The translations under genes and the position numbers were made by a program. A stretch of DNA of 64,000 nt, from contig NZ_CP108529.1 of the NCBI RefSeq assembly GCF_036002945.1, positions 6,071,001-6,135,000 on the forward strand, in the 5' to 3' direction. Shown here piece by piece: positions 32,952 through 42,307 of this stretch (the stretch's first letter is position 1; each line of letters opens with the position of its first letter). Source of the DNA: Streptomyces sp. NBC_01224 (GTDB lineage: Bacteria; Actinomycetota; Actinomycetes; Streptomycetales; Streptomycetaceae). The notes beneath the pieces are model-generated. The model was not told the origin of the DNA and did no database searches. It saw only the letters and a list, made by a program, of their open reading frames with translations.

Positions 32952-35126
32952 GTGAGCAATATCCCCGAGACCGGCCGGACCCAGCGGGTCCAGATCCGTC
33001 TCGTCGTCATCCAGGTACTCGTCTTCTCCCTGTTGTTCACCCTCGGCGGGCGCCTCTGGTACCTCCAGATCCGCAACGGCCAGGAGTACAGCGACGAGGC
33101 GAGGAACAACCATGTCCAGCAGGTCGTCCAGCCCGCCGTACGCGGCTCCATCCTCGATGCGCGCGGCGTGCCCCTCGCCGACAACGAGACCCGCCTGGTC
33201 GTCTCTGCCAGCCGCACCGAGCTGCTGAAGATGGCGGACGACGGCAAGGGCGTTCTGACCCGGCTCGCCGATGTGCTCGGCATGAAGCCGAAGGAGGTCT
33301 TCGACAAGATCCGGCTCTGCGACGCGAAGACGCCGCAGCCCTGCTGGAACGGTTCGCCTTATCAGCCGATCCCGGTGACCGACGAGGCCACCACCCAGCA
33401 GGCCCTTGAGATCCGCGAGCGCGCCGAGGACTTCCCCGGCATTACCGCCGAACCCACCGCCGTACGTCGCTACGCCGCACCCGGCAAGGCCAACACCGCC
33501 CAGGTCCTCGGCTACCTCTCGCCCGTCACCGACGAAGAGATCACCAAGGCCCAGGACACCGACTCGCCGTACCTCCGCTCCGACCAGGTCGGCCGCTCCG
33601 GCCTGGAGCGCACCTACGACAAGGAGCTGCGCGGCAAGGCCGGCGTCACCCGCTACGAGGTGGACAACCTCGGCCGGGTCATCGGCCAGGCGAAGGACGA
33701 CGAGGCCGAGCCCGGATCGAGCGTCGTCACTTCCATCGACGCCCGGGTCCAGGCCGTCGCGGAGTACGAGCTGAACGACGCGATGAAGGTCGCCCGCACC
33801 CAGTTCGACAAGAACACCGGCGAGAACTACAAGGCCGACTCCGGCGCTGTCGTCGTCATGGAGGCCAAGACCGGCCGGGTCGTCGCGATGGCCTCCCTGC
33901 CCGACTACGACCCCAACGCCTGGGTCGGCGGCATCTCGGGCAAGGACTACGCCCGGATGACCAGCAAGAAGTCCAACTACCCGCTGCTCAACCGCGGCAT
34001 CCAGGGTCAGGCCGCGCCGGGCTCGATCTTCAAGGTCGTCTCGACCGCGGCCTCCGTCCAGGCGGGCTACCCGTTCGACGGCCACTACACCTGCGGCAGC
34101 TCGTACACCGCCGAGGGTCACACCTACCAGAACTTCGAATCGCAGAGCCACGGCCCGATCTCCCTGGGCCAGGCACTTGAGGTCTCCTGCGACACCGTCT
34201 TCTACGCCCTCGGCTACCAGCAATGGCAGAAGGACGGCGGGATGAAGCCGAAGAAGAACGCCAAGGACTGGTTCTTCAAGACCGCCCACCAGTTCGGCCT
34301 CGGTAAGGAGACCGGCATCGACCTCCCCAACGAGGTCACCGGCCGCGTCCCCGACCGCCAGTGGAAGAAGGACTTCTGGAAGGCCAACAAGGGCGCCTGG
34401 TGCGAACAGGCCAAGAAGTGGCCCAAGAAGAAGGACTTCAACACCGTGCTCGCCCACGAGAACTGCCTCGAGGGCATGAAGCTGCACGCCTATGACTCGA
34501 TCAACTACTCCATCGGCCAGGGCGACACCCTCGTCACCCCGATCCAGATGGCGACCATCTACGCCGCGATCAGCAACGGCGGCACGCTCTACGACCCGAC
34601 CGTCGGCAAGGCGATCGTCAGCCCCGACGGCAAGCACGTCAGCATGATCGGGCCCCGTGCGCACGGCAAGCTGCCGGCCAGCGCCAAGACCCTGAAGCAG
34701 ATGGAGGGGGCGCTGGCGGGCGTCGCCACCCGCGGTACCGCCGCCTGGCGATTCGGCGGCTGGCCGCAGGACAAGATCCCGATGCACGCCAAGACGGGTA
34801 CGGCCGAGGTCTACGGCAAGCAGACGACCTCGTGGTTCGCCACGTACACCAAGGACTACTCGATCGTCATGACGATCTCCCAGGGTGGTACGGGCTCCGG
34901 CGCCTCCGGGCCCGCCGTGCGCAACATCTACGACGCGCTCTACGGACTCGACGACTCCGGCAAGCAGGACCTCAAGAAGGCGCTGCTGCCCACCCCGCAG
35001 AAGTCCCTGCCGAAGATCCAGCACGACGGCTCGATCGACTCCCCGGAGATCAAGCCGTACGACCCGAACTCGCAGAAGACCCCGGAGGAGCAGACCCTCG
35101 CGGCAATGCTCGGGAGGCGCGACTGA
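32952..35126 (+). CDS. mrdA: penicillin-binding protein 2, class B transpeptidase of the Mre complex
   Basis: The 724-residue protein has one N-terminal membrane helix (~16-36), a dimerisation/pedestal domain (50-310) and a transpeptidase domain. Its active-site motifs are S358-I-F-K361, S412-C-D414 and K614-T-G616 (HAKTGTAEV). It cross-links peptidoglycan together with RodA. An insert around residues 425-515 rich in Lys/Trp ('KDWFFKTAHQFG', 'EQAKKWPKKKD') is longer than in E. coli PBP2, which is usual for streptomycetes. The GTG start lies 61 nt after mreD. The stop overlaps the rodA ATG (TGATG). Confidence 0.95.
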   Translation: MSNIPETGRTQRVQIRLVVIQVLVFSLLFTLGGRLWYLQIRNGQEYSDEARNNHVQQVVQPAVRGSILDARGVPLADNETRLVVSASRTELLKMADDGKGVLTRLADVLGMKPKEVFDKIRLCDAKTPQPCWNGSPYQPIPVTDEATTQQALEIRERAEDFPGITAEPTAVRRYAAPGKANTAQVLGYLSPVTDEEITKAQDTDSPYLRSDQVGRSGLERTYDKELRGKAGVTRYEVDNLGRVIGQAKDDEAEPGSSVVTSIDARVQAVAEYELNDAMKVARTQFDKNTGENYKADSGAVVVMEAKTGRVVAMASLPDYDPNAWVGGISGKDYARMTSKKSNYPLLNRGIQGQAAPGSIFKVVSTAASVQAGYPFDGHYTCGSSYTAEGHTYQNFESQSHGPISLGQALEVSCDTVFYALGYQQWQKDGGMKPKKNAKDWFFKTAHQFGLGKETGIDLPNEVTGRVPDRQWKKDFWKANKGAWCEQAKKWPKKKDFNTVLAHENCLEGMKLHAYDSINYSIGQGDTLVTPIQMATIYAAISNGGTLYDPTVGKAIVSPDGKHVSMIGPRAHGKLPASAKTLKQMEGALAGVATRGTAAWRFGGWPQDKIPMHAKTGTAEVYGKQTTSWFATYTKDYSIVMTISQGGTGSGASGPAVRNIYDALYGLDDSGKQDLKKALLPTPQKSLPKIQHDGSIDSPEIKPYDPNSQKTPEEQTLAAMLGRRD

Positions 35127-36316
35127 TGGCCGGCTTCTCCGTCTCGCGGTACGCCCCAGAGCGCTCCGCCTGGGGCAAACTCATCGCCCGCGACTCCCTC
35201 GTACGCAAACTCGACTGGCCGCTGCTCGGGTCCGCGATCGCGCTCTCCTTCATCGGCTCGCTGCTGGTCTACTCGGCGACCCGGGGCCGTGACTCGCTCA
35301 CGCACGGCGACCCGTACTACTTCCTCTTCCGGCACGCCCTCAATACCGGAATCGGTTTCGCCCTGATGGTGGGCACGATCTGGCTCGGCCACCGCACCCT
35401 GCGCGGAGCCGTCCCGATCCTCTACGGCCTCTCGGTACTCCTCGTACTGGCGGTCCTCACCCCGCTCGGCGCCACCGTCAACGGCGCGCACGCCTGGATC
35501 ATCATCGGCGGTGGCTTCTCGCTCCAGCCGTCCGAGTTCACCAAGATCACCATCATCCTGATCATGGCGATGCTGCTCGCCGAGCGCGTCGACGCGGGCG
35601 ACCAGCTCCACCCCGACCACCGGACCGTCGCCAAGGCCCTCGGCCTCGCGGCCGTTCCGATGGCCGTCGTCATGGGGATGCCGGACCTCGGTTCCGTGAT
35701 GGTCATGGCCGTCATCGTGCTCGGTGTGCTCCTCGCCTCCGGCGCTTCGAATTGCTGGGTCTTCGGCCTCCTCGGCGCGGGCACGGCCGGCGCCGTCGCC
35801 ATCTGGCAGCTCGGCCTGCTCGACGACTACCAGATCGCCCGCTTCGCCGCCTTCGCCAACCCGGCGCTCGACCCGGCGGGCGTCGGCTACAACACCAACC
35901 AGGCGCGCATCGCGATCGGCTCCGGCGGCCTCACCGGAACCGGCCTCTTCCAGGGCACCCAGACCACCGGCCAGTTCGTCCCCGAGCAGCAGACCGACTT
36001 CGTCTTCACCGTCGCGGGCGAGGAGCTCGGCTTCCTCGGCGCCGGGCTGATCCTCGTCCTGCTCGGCGTCGTTCTGTGGCGCGCCTGCCGGATCGCCCGC
36101 GAGACGACCGAGCTGTACGGCACGATCGTCGCCGCCGGAATCATCGCCTGGTTCGCCTTCCAGGCGTTCGAGAACATCGGGATGACGCTCGGCATCATGC
36201 CGGTCGCAGGGCTTCCGCTGCCGTTCGTCTCGTACGGAGGGTCCTCGATGTTCGCCGTCTGGGTGGCCGTCGGACTGCTCCAGTCGATCAGGGTGCAGCG
36301 GCCGATAAGCGCCTGA
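35126..36316 (+). CDS. rodA: SEDS peptidoglycan glycosyltransferase RodA (Sfr in S. coelicolor)
   Basis: The 396-residue protein has ten transmembrane helices in SEDS topology. Conserved segments are 'NGAHAWIIIGGGFSLQPSEFTKI', 'GMPDLGSVMV', the large extracellular loop 4 with 'AIGSGGLTGTGLFQGTQTTGQFVPEQQTDFVF' and the final 'PLPFVSYGGSSMF'. It polymerises glycan strands from lipid II and pairs with the upstream PBP2. The start is the ATG overlapping the PBP2 stop, with GGGAGG upstream; longer frames reaching into PBP2 are not credible. Confidence 0.96.
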   Translation: MAGFSVSRYAPERSAWGKLIARDSLVRKLDWPLLGSAIALSFIGSLLVYSATRGRDSLTHGDPYYFLFRHALNTGIGFALMVGTIWLGHRTLRGAVPILYGLSVLLVLAVLTPLGATVNGAHAWIIIGGGFSLQPSEFTKITIILIMAMLLAERVDAGDQLHPDHRTVAKALGLAAVPMAVVMGMPDLGSVMVMAVIVLGVLLASGASNCWVFGLLGAGTAGAVAIWQLGLLDDYQIARFAAFANPALDPAGVGYNTNQARIAIGSGGLTGTGLFQGTQTTGQFVPEQQTDFVFTVAGEELGFLGAGLILVLLGVVLWRACRIARETTELYGTIVAAGIIAWFAFQAFENIGMTLGIMPVAGLPLPFVSYGGSSMFAVWVAVGLLQSIRVQRPISA

Positions 36317-36367
36317 GCCGGGACGGGAGCACTGCCCATCCGCGTGCAATACGTCTAGATTCGGGTC

Positions 36368-37900
36368 ATGGCGGACTCGAAGCGTGAGATCGAGCGGAAG
36401 TACGAAGCCACCGCGGAAACCCGGCTCCCCGACCTGAGCCGGGTGGCCGGGGTCTCGGCCGTCGCTCACCGGGGCGTCAGCGAACTGGACGCCGTGTACT
36501 ACGACACCGAGGACCTCCGGCTCATGGCCGGCTCCCTCACCCTGCGCCGCCGCACCGGCGGGAGCGACGCCGGCTGGCACCTCAAATTCCCGGTCGCCTC
36601 CGGTATCCGGGACGAGTTCCAGGAACCGCTCTCCGACATCCTGCCGCGCTCCCTCGCCGGCCTGCTCCGCTCCCGGGTCCGGATGAGCGAACTGGTCCCC
36701 GTCGTACGGCTGCGCACCGCCCGTGACGTCCACCACCTGCTCGATACCGAGGGCGCGCTGCTCGCCGAGGTCAGCATCGACACGGCGCGGGCCGAACGGC
36801 TGACGGGCGGCAGCGGCACCGCCGCCTGGACCGAGATCGAGGTCGAACTCGCCGACGACGGCGACCCCGCCCTCCTCGACGCCGTCGAACGTCGGCTGCG
36901 CAAGGCCGGTGTCCACCCGTCCGCATCGCCGTCCAAGCTGGCCAGGGCGCTCGCCGAGACCGCGCCGGAGCGGAAGCGGAAGCGGGACAAGGGCGCGCGC
37001 AGGAAGGCCGGGCAACCCACCGCGGGCGACCACGTCCTCGCGTACATCCGCCACCAGACCGAGGCGATCGTCGCCCTCGACCCCGCCGTACGGCGCGACC
37101 TCCCCGACTCCGTGCACCAGATGCGGGTCGCCACCCGCAGACTCCGCAGCGCGCTGCGGACGTACCGGAAGATCCTCGACCGGAGCGTCACCGACCCGGT
37201 CGGCGACGAGCTGAAGTGGCTGGCCGCCGAGCTCGGCATCGACCGCGACCAGGAGGTTCTCGACGCCCGTCTGCGCTCCGGCCTCGCCGGCCTGCCCCGC
37301 ACCCTGATACTCGGCCCCGTCCGCAGCCGGCTGCGGATCTGGGCGGTGGCCCGCCGGGGCGGCACCCGTCGCCGGACCGTCGCCGTACTCGACGGGAAGC
37401 GGTACCTGGCACTCCTGGAGAGCCTCGACACCCTGCTCGCCGCCCCGCCGCTGTTGCCCGCCGCGTCCCACGCCCCCGAGCAGGCGCTGCCCCGCGCCGT
37501 ACTGAAGGAGTACGGGCGCCTCGCGACCCGCGTCGGCCACGCCGCGGAGCTCCAGCCCGGCCACGACCGGGACCTCGCCATGCACGACGCCCGCAAGGCC
37601 GCCAAGCGCGCCCGTTACGCGGCGGAGGCGGCCCGGCCCGCGCTCGGGAAGCCGGCCAAGCGGATCGCCGAACGGATGAAGGCCGTGCAGACCCTCCTCG
37701 GCGACCACCAGGACAGTGTGGTGGCCCGCGACGCGCTGCGCGCCCTGGCCGTCCAGGCGCACGCGGCGGGGGAGCCGGCATTCACCTGGGGACTGCTGTA
37801 CGGGCGGGAGGAGGCGGCCGCCGCCGCCCGGGAGCGGGAGCTGCCGCAGGTGTGGGAGCGGGCGTCGCAGCCGCGCGTGCGGGCGGCTCTGGAAGGCTGA
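36368..37900 (+). CDS. CYTH and CHAD domain protein (polyphosphate-associated)
   Basis: This 510-residue protein fuses two domains. The N-terminal CYTH triphosphate-tunnel fold spans residues ~5-205, starting with the diagnostic EIERKYE and carrying alternating Glu/Arg/Lys strands ('LTLRRRTGG', 'EIEVELADDG'). The C-terminal CHAD helical bundle spans ~220-505, with conserved histidines and basic residues in 'VHQMRVATRRLRSALRTYRKIL' and 'MHDARKAAKRARYAAE'. CHAD domains bind polyphosphate, and CYTH enzymes hydrolyse triphosphates or inorganic polyphosphate. TAGATT ends 6 nt before the ATG with no Shine-Dalgarno, so it probably has a leaderless transcript independent of the mre operon. Confidence 0.9.
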   Translation: MADSKREIERKYEATAETRLPDLSRVAGVSAVAHRGVSELDAVYYDTEDLRLMAGSLTLRRRTGGSDAGWHLKFPVASGIRDEFQEPLSDILPRSLAGLLRSRVRMSELVPVVRLRTARDVHHLLDTEGALLAEVSIDTARAERLTGGSGTAAWTEIEVELADDGDPALLDAVERRLRKAGVHPSASPSKLARALAETAPERKRKRDKGARRKAGQPTAGDHVLAYIRHQTEAIVALDPAVRRDLPDSVHQMRVATRRLRSALRTYRKILDRSVTDPVGDELKWLAAELGIDRDQEVLDARLRSGLAGLPRTLILGPVRSRLRIWAVARRGGTRRRTVAVLDGKRYLALLESLDTLLAAPPLLPAASHAPEQALPRAVLKEYGRLATRVGHAAELQPGHDRDLAMHDARKAAKRARYAAEAARPALGKPAKRIAERMKAVQTLLGDHQDSVVARDALRALAVQAHAAGEPAFTWGLLYGREEAAAAARERELPQVWERASQPRVRAALEG

Positions 37901-37950
37901 GCATCGGGTTACGCTTGATGGTCACCCTTGCCGGCTCTCGAAAGTTCGCG

Positions 37951-39876
37951 ATGTCTGTCGATTCGGTCTTCCCACAGCTCGAAGCTCTGCTCCCGCATGT
38001 GCAGAAGCCCATCCAGTACGTCGGCGGTGAGTTGAACTCCACCGTCAAGCCGTGGGACGAATGCGACGTCCGCTGGGCGCTGATGTACCCGGACGCATAC
38101 GAGGTCGGACTCCCCAACCAGGGCGTCATGATCCTGTACGAGGTGCTCAACGAGCGCCAGGGTGTCCTCGCCGAACGCACCTACAGCGTGTGGCCGGACC
38201 TCGAAGAGCTGATGCGCGAGCACAAGGTCCCGCAGTTCACCGTGGACGGCCACCGCCCGGTCAAGGCGTTCGACGTCTTCGGGCTGAGCTTCTCCACCGA
38301 GCTCGGCTACACCAACATGCTCACTGCCCTGGATCTCGCGGGCATCCCGCTGGACGCCAAGGACCGCACCGTCGACGACCCGATCGTGCTGGCCGGCGGC
38401 CACGCCGCGTTCAACCCCGAGCCGATCGCGGAGTTCATCGACTGCGCGGTCATCGGCGACGGCGAGCAGGCCGTCCTGGAGATCACCGAGATCATCCGCG
38501 CCTGGAAGGCCGAGGGCCGCCCCGGCGGTCGCGAAGAGGTGCTGTTCCGCCTCGCGAAGACCGGTGGCGTCTACGTCCCGGGCTTCTACGACGTCGAGTA
38601 CCTCCCGGACGGGCGCATCGGCCGTGTCGTGCCCAACAAGTCGGGCGTGCCGTGGCGGGTGTCCAAGCACACCGTGATGGACCTCGACGAGTGGCCGTAC
38701 CCGAAGCAGCCCCTCGTTCCCCTCGCCGAGACCGTCCACGAGCGGATGTCCGTCGAGATCTTCCGCGGCTGCACCCGCGGCTGCCGTTTCTGCCAGGCCG
38801 GCATGATCACGCGCCCCGTGCGGGAGCGAAGCATCACCGGCATCGGCGAAATGGTCGAGAAGGGCCTCAAGGCGACCGGCTTCGAAGAGGTCGGCCTGCT
38901 CTCGCTCTCCTCCGCGGACCACACCGAGATCGGCGAGATCGCCAAGGGCCTCGCCGACCGGTACACCGAGGACAAGATCGGTCTCTCGCTGCCCTCCACC
39001 CGCGTCGACGCGTTCAACGTGGACCTGGCCAACGAGCTGACCCGTAACGGCCGTCGCTCCGGACTCACCTTCGCCCCCGAGGGCGGCTCCGAGCGCATGC
39101 GCAAGGTCATCAACAAGATGGTCTCGGAAGAGGACCTCATCCGTACCGTCGCCACCGCGTACGGCAACGGCTGGCGCCAGGTGAAGCTGTACTTCATGTG
39201 CGGTCTGCCCACCGAGACCGACGAGGACGTCCTCCAGATCGGTGACATGGCGGTCAATGTGATCGCCAAGGGCCGCGAGGTCTCCGGCCAGAACGACATC
39301 CGCTGCACCGTCTCCATCGGCGGCTTCGTGCCCAAGCCGCACACGCCGTTCCAGTGGGCCCCGCAGCTCGGCGCCGAGGAGACCGACGCCCGGCTGGCCA
39401 AGCTCCGCGACAAGATCCGCGGGGACAAGAAGTACGGCCGCTCCATCGGCTTCCGCTACCACGACGGCAAGCCCGGCATCGTCGAGGGCCTGCTCTCGCG
39501 CGGCGACCGCCGTGTCGGCTCCGTCATCCGCGCGGTCTACGAGTCCGGCGGCCGCTTCGACGGCTGGCGCGAGCACTTCAGCTACGACCGCTGGATGACC
39601 GCCGCCGAGAAGACGCTGCCCGACTACGGCGTGGACGTCGACTGGTACACCACCCGTGAGCGGACCTACGAGGAGGTCCTGCCCTGGGACCACCTGGACT
39701 CCGGTCTCGACAAGGAGTGGCTCTGGGAGGACTGGCAGGACTCGCTCGACGAGACCGAGGTCGAGGACTGCCGCTGGACCCCGTGCTTCGACTGCGGCGT
39801 CTGCCCGCAGATGGACACCAGCATCCAGATCGGCCCGACCGGCAAGAAGCTGCTGCCGCTGTCGGTCGTGAAGTAG
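37951..39876 (+). CDS. TIGR03960-family B12-binding radical SAM protein
   Basis: This 641-residue protein has a cobalamin-binding-like N-terminal Rossmann region (~30-230) and a radical SAM core from ~260 with the 4Fe-4S motif CTRGCRFC (C-x3-C-x2-C in 'RGCTRGCRFCQAG'). The substrate/SAM barrel includes 'TFAPEGGSERMR' and 'KLYFMCGLPTETDED', and the C-terminus carries extra cysteines 'TPCFDCGVCPQMD' for a probable auxiliary cluster. The family is always linked to the TIGR03936 protein two genes downstream; together they are thought to modify RNA, but the reaction is not settled. I take the MSVDSVFPQLE start; an ATG 11 codons upstream overlaps a TACGCT -10-like box. Confidence 0.9.
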   Translation: MSVDSVFPQLEALLPHVQKPIQYVGGELNSTVKPWDECDVRWALMYPDAYEVGLPNQGVMILYEVLNERQGVLAERTYSVWPDLEELMREHKVPQFTVDGHRPVKAFDVFGLSFSTELGYTNMLTALDLAGIPLDAKDRTVDDPIVLAGGHAAFNPEPIAEFIDCAVIGDGEQAVLEITEIIRAWKAEGRPGGREEVLFRLAKTGGVYVPGFYDVEYLPDGRIGRVVPNKSGVPWRVSKHTVMDLDEWPYPKQPLVPLAETVHERMSVEIFRGCTRGCRFCQAGMITRPVRERSITGIGEMVEKGLKATGFEEVGLLSLSSADHTEIGEIAKGLADRYTEDKIGLSLPSTRVDAFNVDLANELTRNGRRSGLTFAPEGGSERMRKVINKMVSEEDLIRTVATAYGNGWRQVKLYFMCGLPTETDEDVLQIGDMAVNVIAKGREVSGQNDIRCTVSIGGFVPKPHTPFQWAPQLGAEETDARLAKLRDKIRGDKKYGRSIGFRYHDGKPGIVEGLLSRGDRRVGSVIRAVYESGGRFDGWREHFSYDRWMTAAEKTLPDYGVDVDWYTTRERTYEEVLPWDHLDSGLDKEWLWEDWQDSLDETEVEDCRWTPCFDCGVCPQMDTSIQIGPTGKKLLPLSVVK

Positions 39877-39908
39877 GCCGACCCCCTTCCGGGTGACGGC
39901 TCGGTGAC

Positions 39909-39944
39909 GAAGGCCCGGTCCGGGAAACCCCGGACCGGGCCTTC
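39909..39944 (+). terminator. 16-bp perfect hairpin after the radical SAM gene, immediately before the next start codon
   Basis: Arms GAAGGCCCGGTCCGGG and CCCGGACCGGGCCTTC have an AAAC loop. The hairpin ends only 5 nt before the ATG at 39950, so it may also affect translation of the next gene. Confidence 0.7.
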
Positions 39945-39949
39945 GCGTC

Positions 39950-41170
39950 ATGCACGGCATGGACTACGGCAAGCACCAGGCCCCCGCGCACTACGAAGCC
40001 GGCGAGGGCTGTCTGACCACCCTGATCAGGATTCCGGTACGGATCGTGGTGCTGGTGATCGTTCTGCCCGTACGTATGGTCTGGGACGTACTGGTGGCGG
40101 GGGCCCGCGCCGCCGACCGCATCCTGCTGCGCCCCCTGGGCCGGGCCCTGTCCTGGCTGTTCGCGACGCTGGTGTCGGCCCCTGCGGTCTGGCTGTACGC
40201 ATGGGTGCTCACCCCGCTGGGGCATGCGCTGCGGTGGCTGGCCGCGGCGGTTTTCGTCTGGCCGTGGGTCGCGCTCTGGCGGTATGTGCTGGTGCCGGCG
40301 GTGCGGTACGGGCTCGTGGTGCCGGTGGTGTGGTTGTACGAGGTGGTGCTCACCCCGATCGGGCACGGGCTGCGCTGGGTGTACTGCGAGCTGCTCGCCC
40401 CTGCCGGGCGGGGGATCGCTGCCGCGGTCGGCTGGGTGCTCACCGCCCTGTTCGTCTGGCCGGTGGTCGGCCTGTGGCGGTACGTCCTGGTGCCCCTCGC
40501 GCTCGCCGCCGCCTGGCTGGCGGAGCATCTGATCGTACGGCCGCTGGCCTGGGCGTACCGGGAACTGCTCACTCCGCTCGGCCATGGCATCACCTGGCTG
40601 CTCGAACTGCTGGCGCGTGGGATCGCGGCCGTCGGGAGCGGTCTGTGGGCGGCGGTGGTGTGGCTGGTTCTGACACTGCTCGTCGCGCCGCTCGGCTGGC
40701 TGTACCGGCGGGTCCTCGCCCCGGTGGGCCGGGAGATCGTCGCCGCCTTCGGCGTCGCCTGGCGCATCGCGGGGTACATCTCGCGGGCCGTCGGCCGGGC
40801 CGTCGGCCGGGCCATCGCCTGGCTGGCGTGGCATCTGATCGGGGCGCCGGTGACCTGGGTCTATCGCACGGTGTGCACGCCGGTGGGACATTTCGTACGG
40901 GATGCCGTCTGGGCCCCCGCCAAGCGGGCCGCCGTCGAGGCGGGGCGCGCGGCCCGGGCGGCGCTGCGCACGGCGCGCGAGACCGTGGCCCGGGCACGCC
41001 GTGACGCGTGGCGGGCACTGGTCGGGGGGCCGAGGGTGCCCGAGCCCCGGGAACCGGGGAGCCCCCTTGCGCGTAGGCTGGGTGTTACGCAACAAGCAAC
41101 GACTGTGCCCAGCGCGGCGCCCGAACCAGAGATCTCCTCGCTCGGAGAGAAAAACGCCGAGCGGGGGTGA
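39950..41170 (+). CDS. hydrophobic protein with internal repeats, function unknown
   Basis: The 406-residue protein has a short polar N-terminus (YGKHQAPAHYEAGEG), then about 300 residues of repeated Trp/Val/Leu-rich units with the pattern W-L-Y-x-x-V-L-x-P-x-G-x-x-x-R-W ('VLTPLGHALRW', 'VLTPIGHGLRW', 'LLAPAGRGI', 'LLTPLGHGITW', 'VLAPVGREI', 'VCTPVGHFV'). Interleaved are 'VWPWVALWRYVLVP' and 'VWPVVGLWRYVLVP'. A basic alanine-rich C-terminus follows. Each unit could be a re-entrant or amphipathic helix pair. It sits between the TIGR03960 and TIGR03936 genes; its stop overlaps a GTG of the latter. No Shine-Dalgarno is visible because a hairpin occupies that site. I found no known family beyond similar Streptomyces proteins I recall. 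Confidence 0.7.
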   Translation: MHGMDYGKHQAPAHYEAGEGCLTTLIRIPVRIVVLVIVLPVRMVWDVLVAGARAADRILLRPLGRALSWLFATLVSAPAVWLYAWVLTPLGHALRWLAAAVFVWPWVALWRYVLVPAVRYGLVVPVVWLYEVVLTPIGHGLRWVYCELLAPAGRGIAAAVGWVLTALFVWPVVGLWRYVLVPLALAAAWLAEHLIVRPLAWAYRELLTPLGHGITWLLELLARGIAAVGSGLWAAVVWLVLTLLVAPLGWLYRRVLAPVGREIVAAFGVAWRIAGYISRAVGRAVGRAIAWLAWHLIGAPVTWVYRTVCTPVGHFVRDAVWAPAKRAAVEAGRAARAALRTARETVARARRDAWRALVGGPRVPEPREPGSPLARRLGVTQQATTVPSAAPEPEISSLGEKNAERG

Positions 41171-41250
41171 GCCGGACCGGACACCCCGGGCCACCCGTAT
41201 TTCGAGGGCGGCGTGTCACCGCGTCCGCCCCGCACCGAGGAGAAGAACCA

Positions 41251-42075
41251 CTGGGCAAGCGACAGCCCGAAGGCCCGCCGCCCGCACCGGCAGTGCAGCG
41301 CATCCGGCTGCGCTACACGAAGCGCGGCCGCCTCCGGTTCACCAGTCACCGTGACTTCCAGCGTGCCTTCGAGCGGGCACTGCGCCGCTCCGAGGTGCCC
41401 ATGGCCTACTCGGCGGGTTTCACCCCGCACCCGAAGGTGTCGTACGCCAATGCCGCCCCCACCGGCACGGGCAGTGAAGCCGAGTTCCTGGAGATCGCCC
41501 TCACCGAGGCCCGGGATCCGGCCGTCCTGCGCGAGCTGCTCAACGCCTCGCTACCGGACGGTCTCGACATCACCGACGCCGTTGAGGCCCGCACCTCGGG
41601 TCTCGCCGACCGGCTGACCGCCTCCATCTGGGAGCTGCGTCTCGACGGTGTCTCCACCGAGGAGGCCGTCAAGGCCGTGGCCGCTTTCAACGGGGCTGAG
41701 ACCGTCGAGGTCCAGCGCCGGGCGAAGAACGGCATGCGGACCTTCGACGCCCGCGCCGCCGTGGTCGACCTGCAGGCCCTTGATCCACAGCCTGATAGGC
41801 CCGAGGACAAGCCCTGTGCGATACTGCGGCTGGTTGTTCGGCACGTGACACCTGCCGTGCGACCTGACGACGTCCTGTCCGGTCTCCGCGTTGTGGCCGA
41901 CCTGGCGCCGCCGGTCCCCGCAGCGGTGACCAGGCTGGCGCAGGGGCTCTTCGACGAGGAGTCCGGCACGGTGACCGACCCGCTCGCGCCCGACCGCGAG
42001 GCAGCCCCGGCCGCTCCACCCATGGCCACCGGGACCGCCGTCGCGACGGCGCCGGAAGGTGCAGGTTCCGCGTAA
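41251..42075 (+). CDS. TIGR03936-family (DUF2344) radical-SAM-associated protein
   Basis: The 274-residue protein partners the TIGR03960 enzyme. It begins 'GKRQPEGPPPAPAVQRIRLRYTKRGRLRFTSHRDFQRAFERALRR' (quoted only as its family-typical opening), with 'YSAGFTPHPKVSYANAAPTGTGSEAE' following. I place the start at a CTG codon: GAGGAG lies exactly 8 nt upstream and the conserved sequence starts right there. The alternative is a GTG at 41167 that overlaps the upstream stop; it would add 28 residues of unconserved sequence and lacks a Shine-Dalgarno. The C-terminal ~30 residues are Pro/Ala-rich. Only the start is uncertain, not the gene. Confidence 0.85.
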   Translation: MGKRQPEGPPPAPAVQRIRLRYTKRGRLRFTSHRDFQRAFERALRRSEVPMAYSAGFTPHPKVSYANAAPTGTGSEAEFLEIALTEARDPAVLRELLNASLPDGLDITDAVEARTSGLADRLTASIWELRLDGVSTEEAVKAVAAFNGAETVEVQRRAKNGMRTFDARAAVVDLQALDPQPDRPEDKPCAILRLVVRHVTPAVRPDDVLSGLRVVADLAPPVPAAVTRLAQGLFDEESGTVTDPLAPDREAAPAAPPMATGTAVATAPEGAGSA

Positions 42076-42307
42076 GGCGGTCGTTGCAGCGCAGCCCTCC
42101 GACTCGGGAGCCACCTGGGTCGGGCCGCGCGATGACCCATAAGACTTTCGCCAGGCCGTAGGCACATCGCTTACGGAACCGGCGAGCCAGACATTGAGTT
42201 CCCGTGCGGCGCCCGCGCCCCGGACGGCGGTCTCGCGTACATCACGCGGGCCGCGCCGGACCGGAATCAGACGCGGCGCCCGGGAGCCTGACGGGAGAAC
42301 CGCCCGC

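Noticed and set aside
32877..35024. 715-codon minus-strand open frame across the PBP2 gene
   Set aside because: It is a shadow of a complete transpeptidase gene; no recognisable motifs.
34940..37762. 940-codon minus-strand open frame across rodA and the CYTH-CHAD gene
   Set aside because: It spans two intact plus-strand genes and their intergenic space, and its composition is not protein-like.
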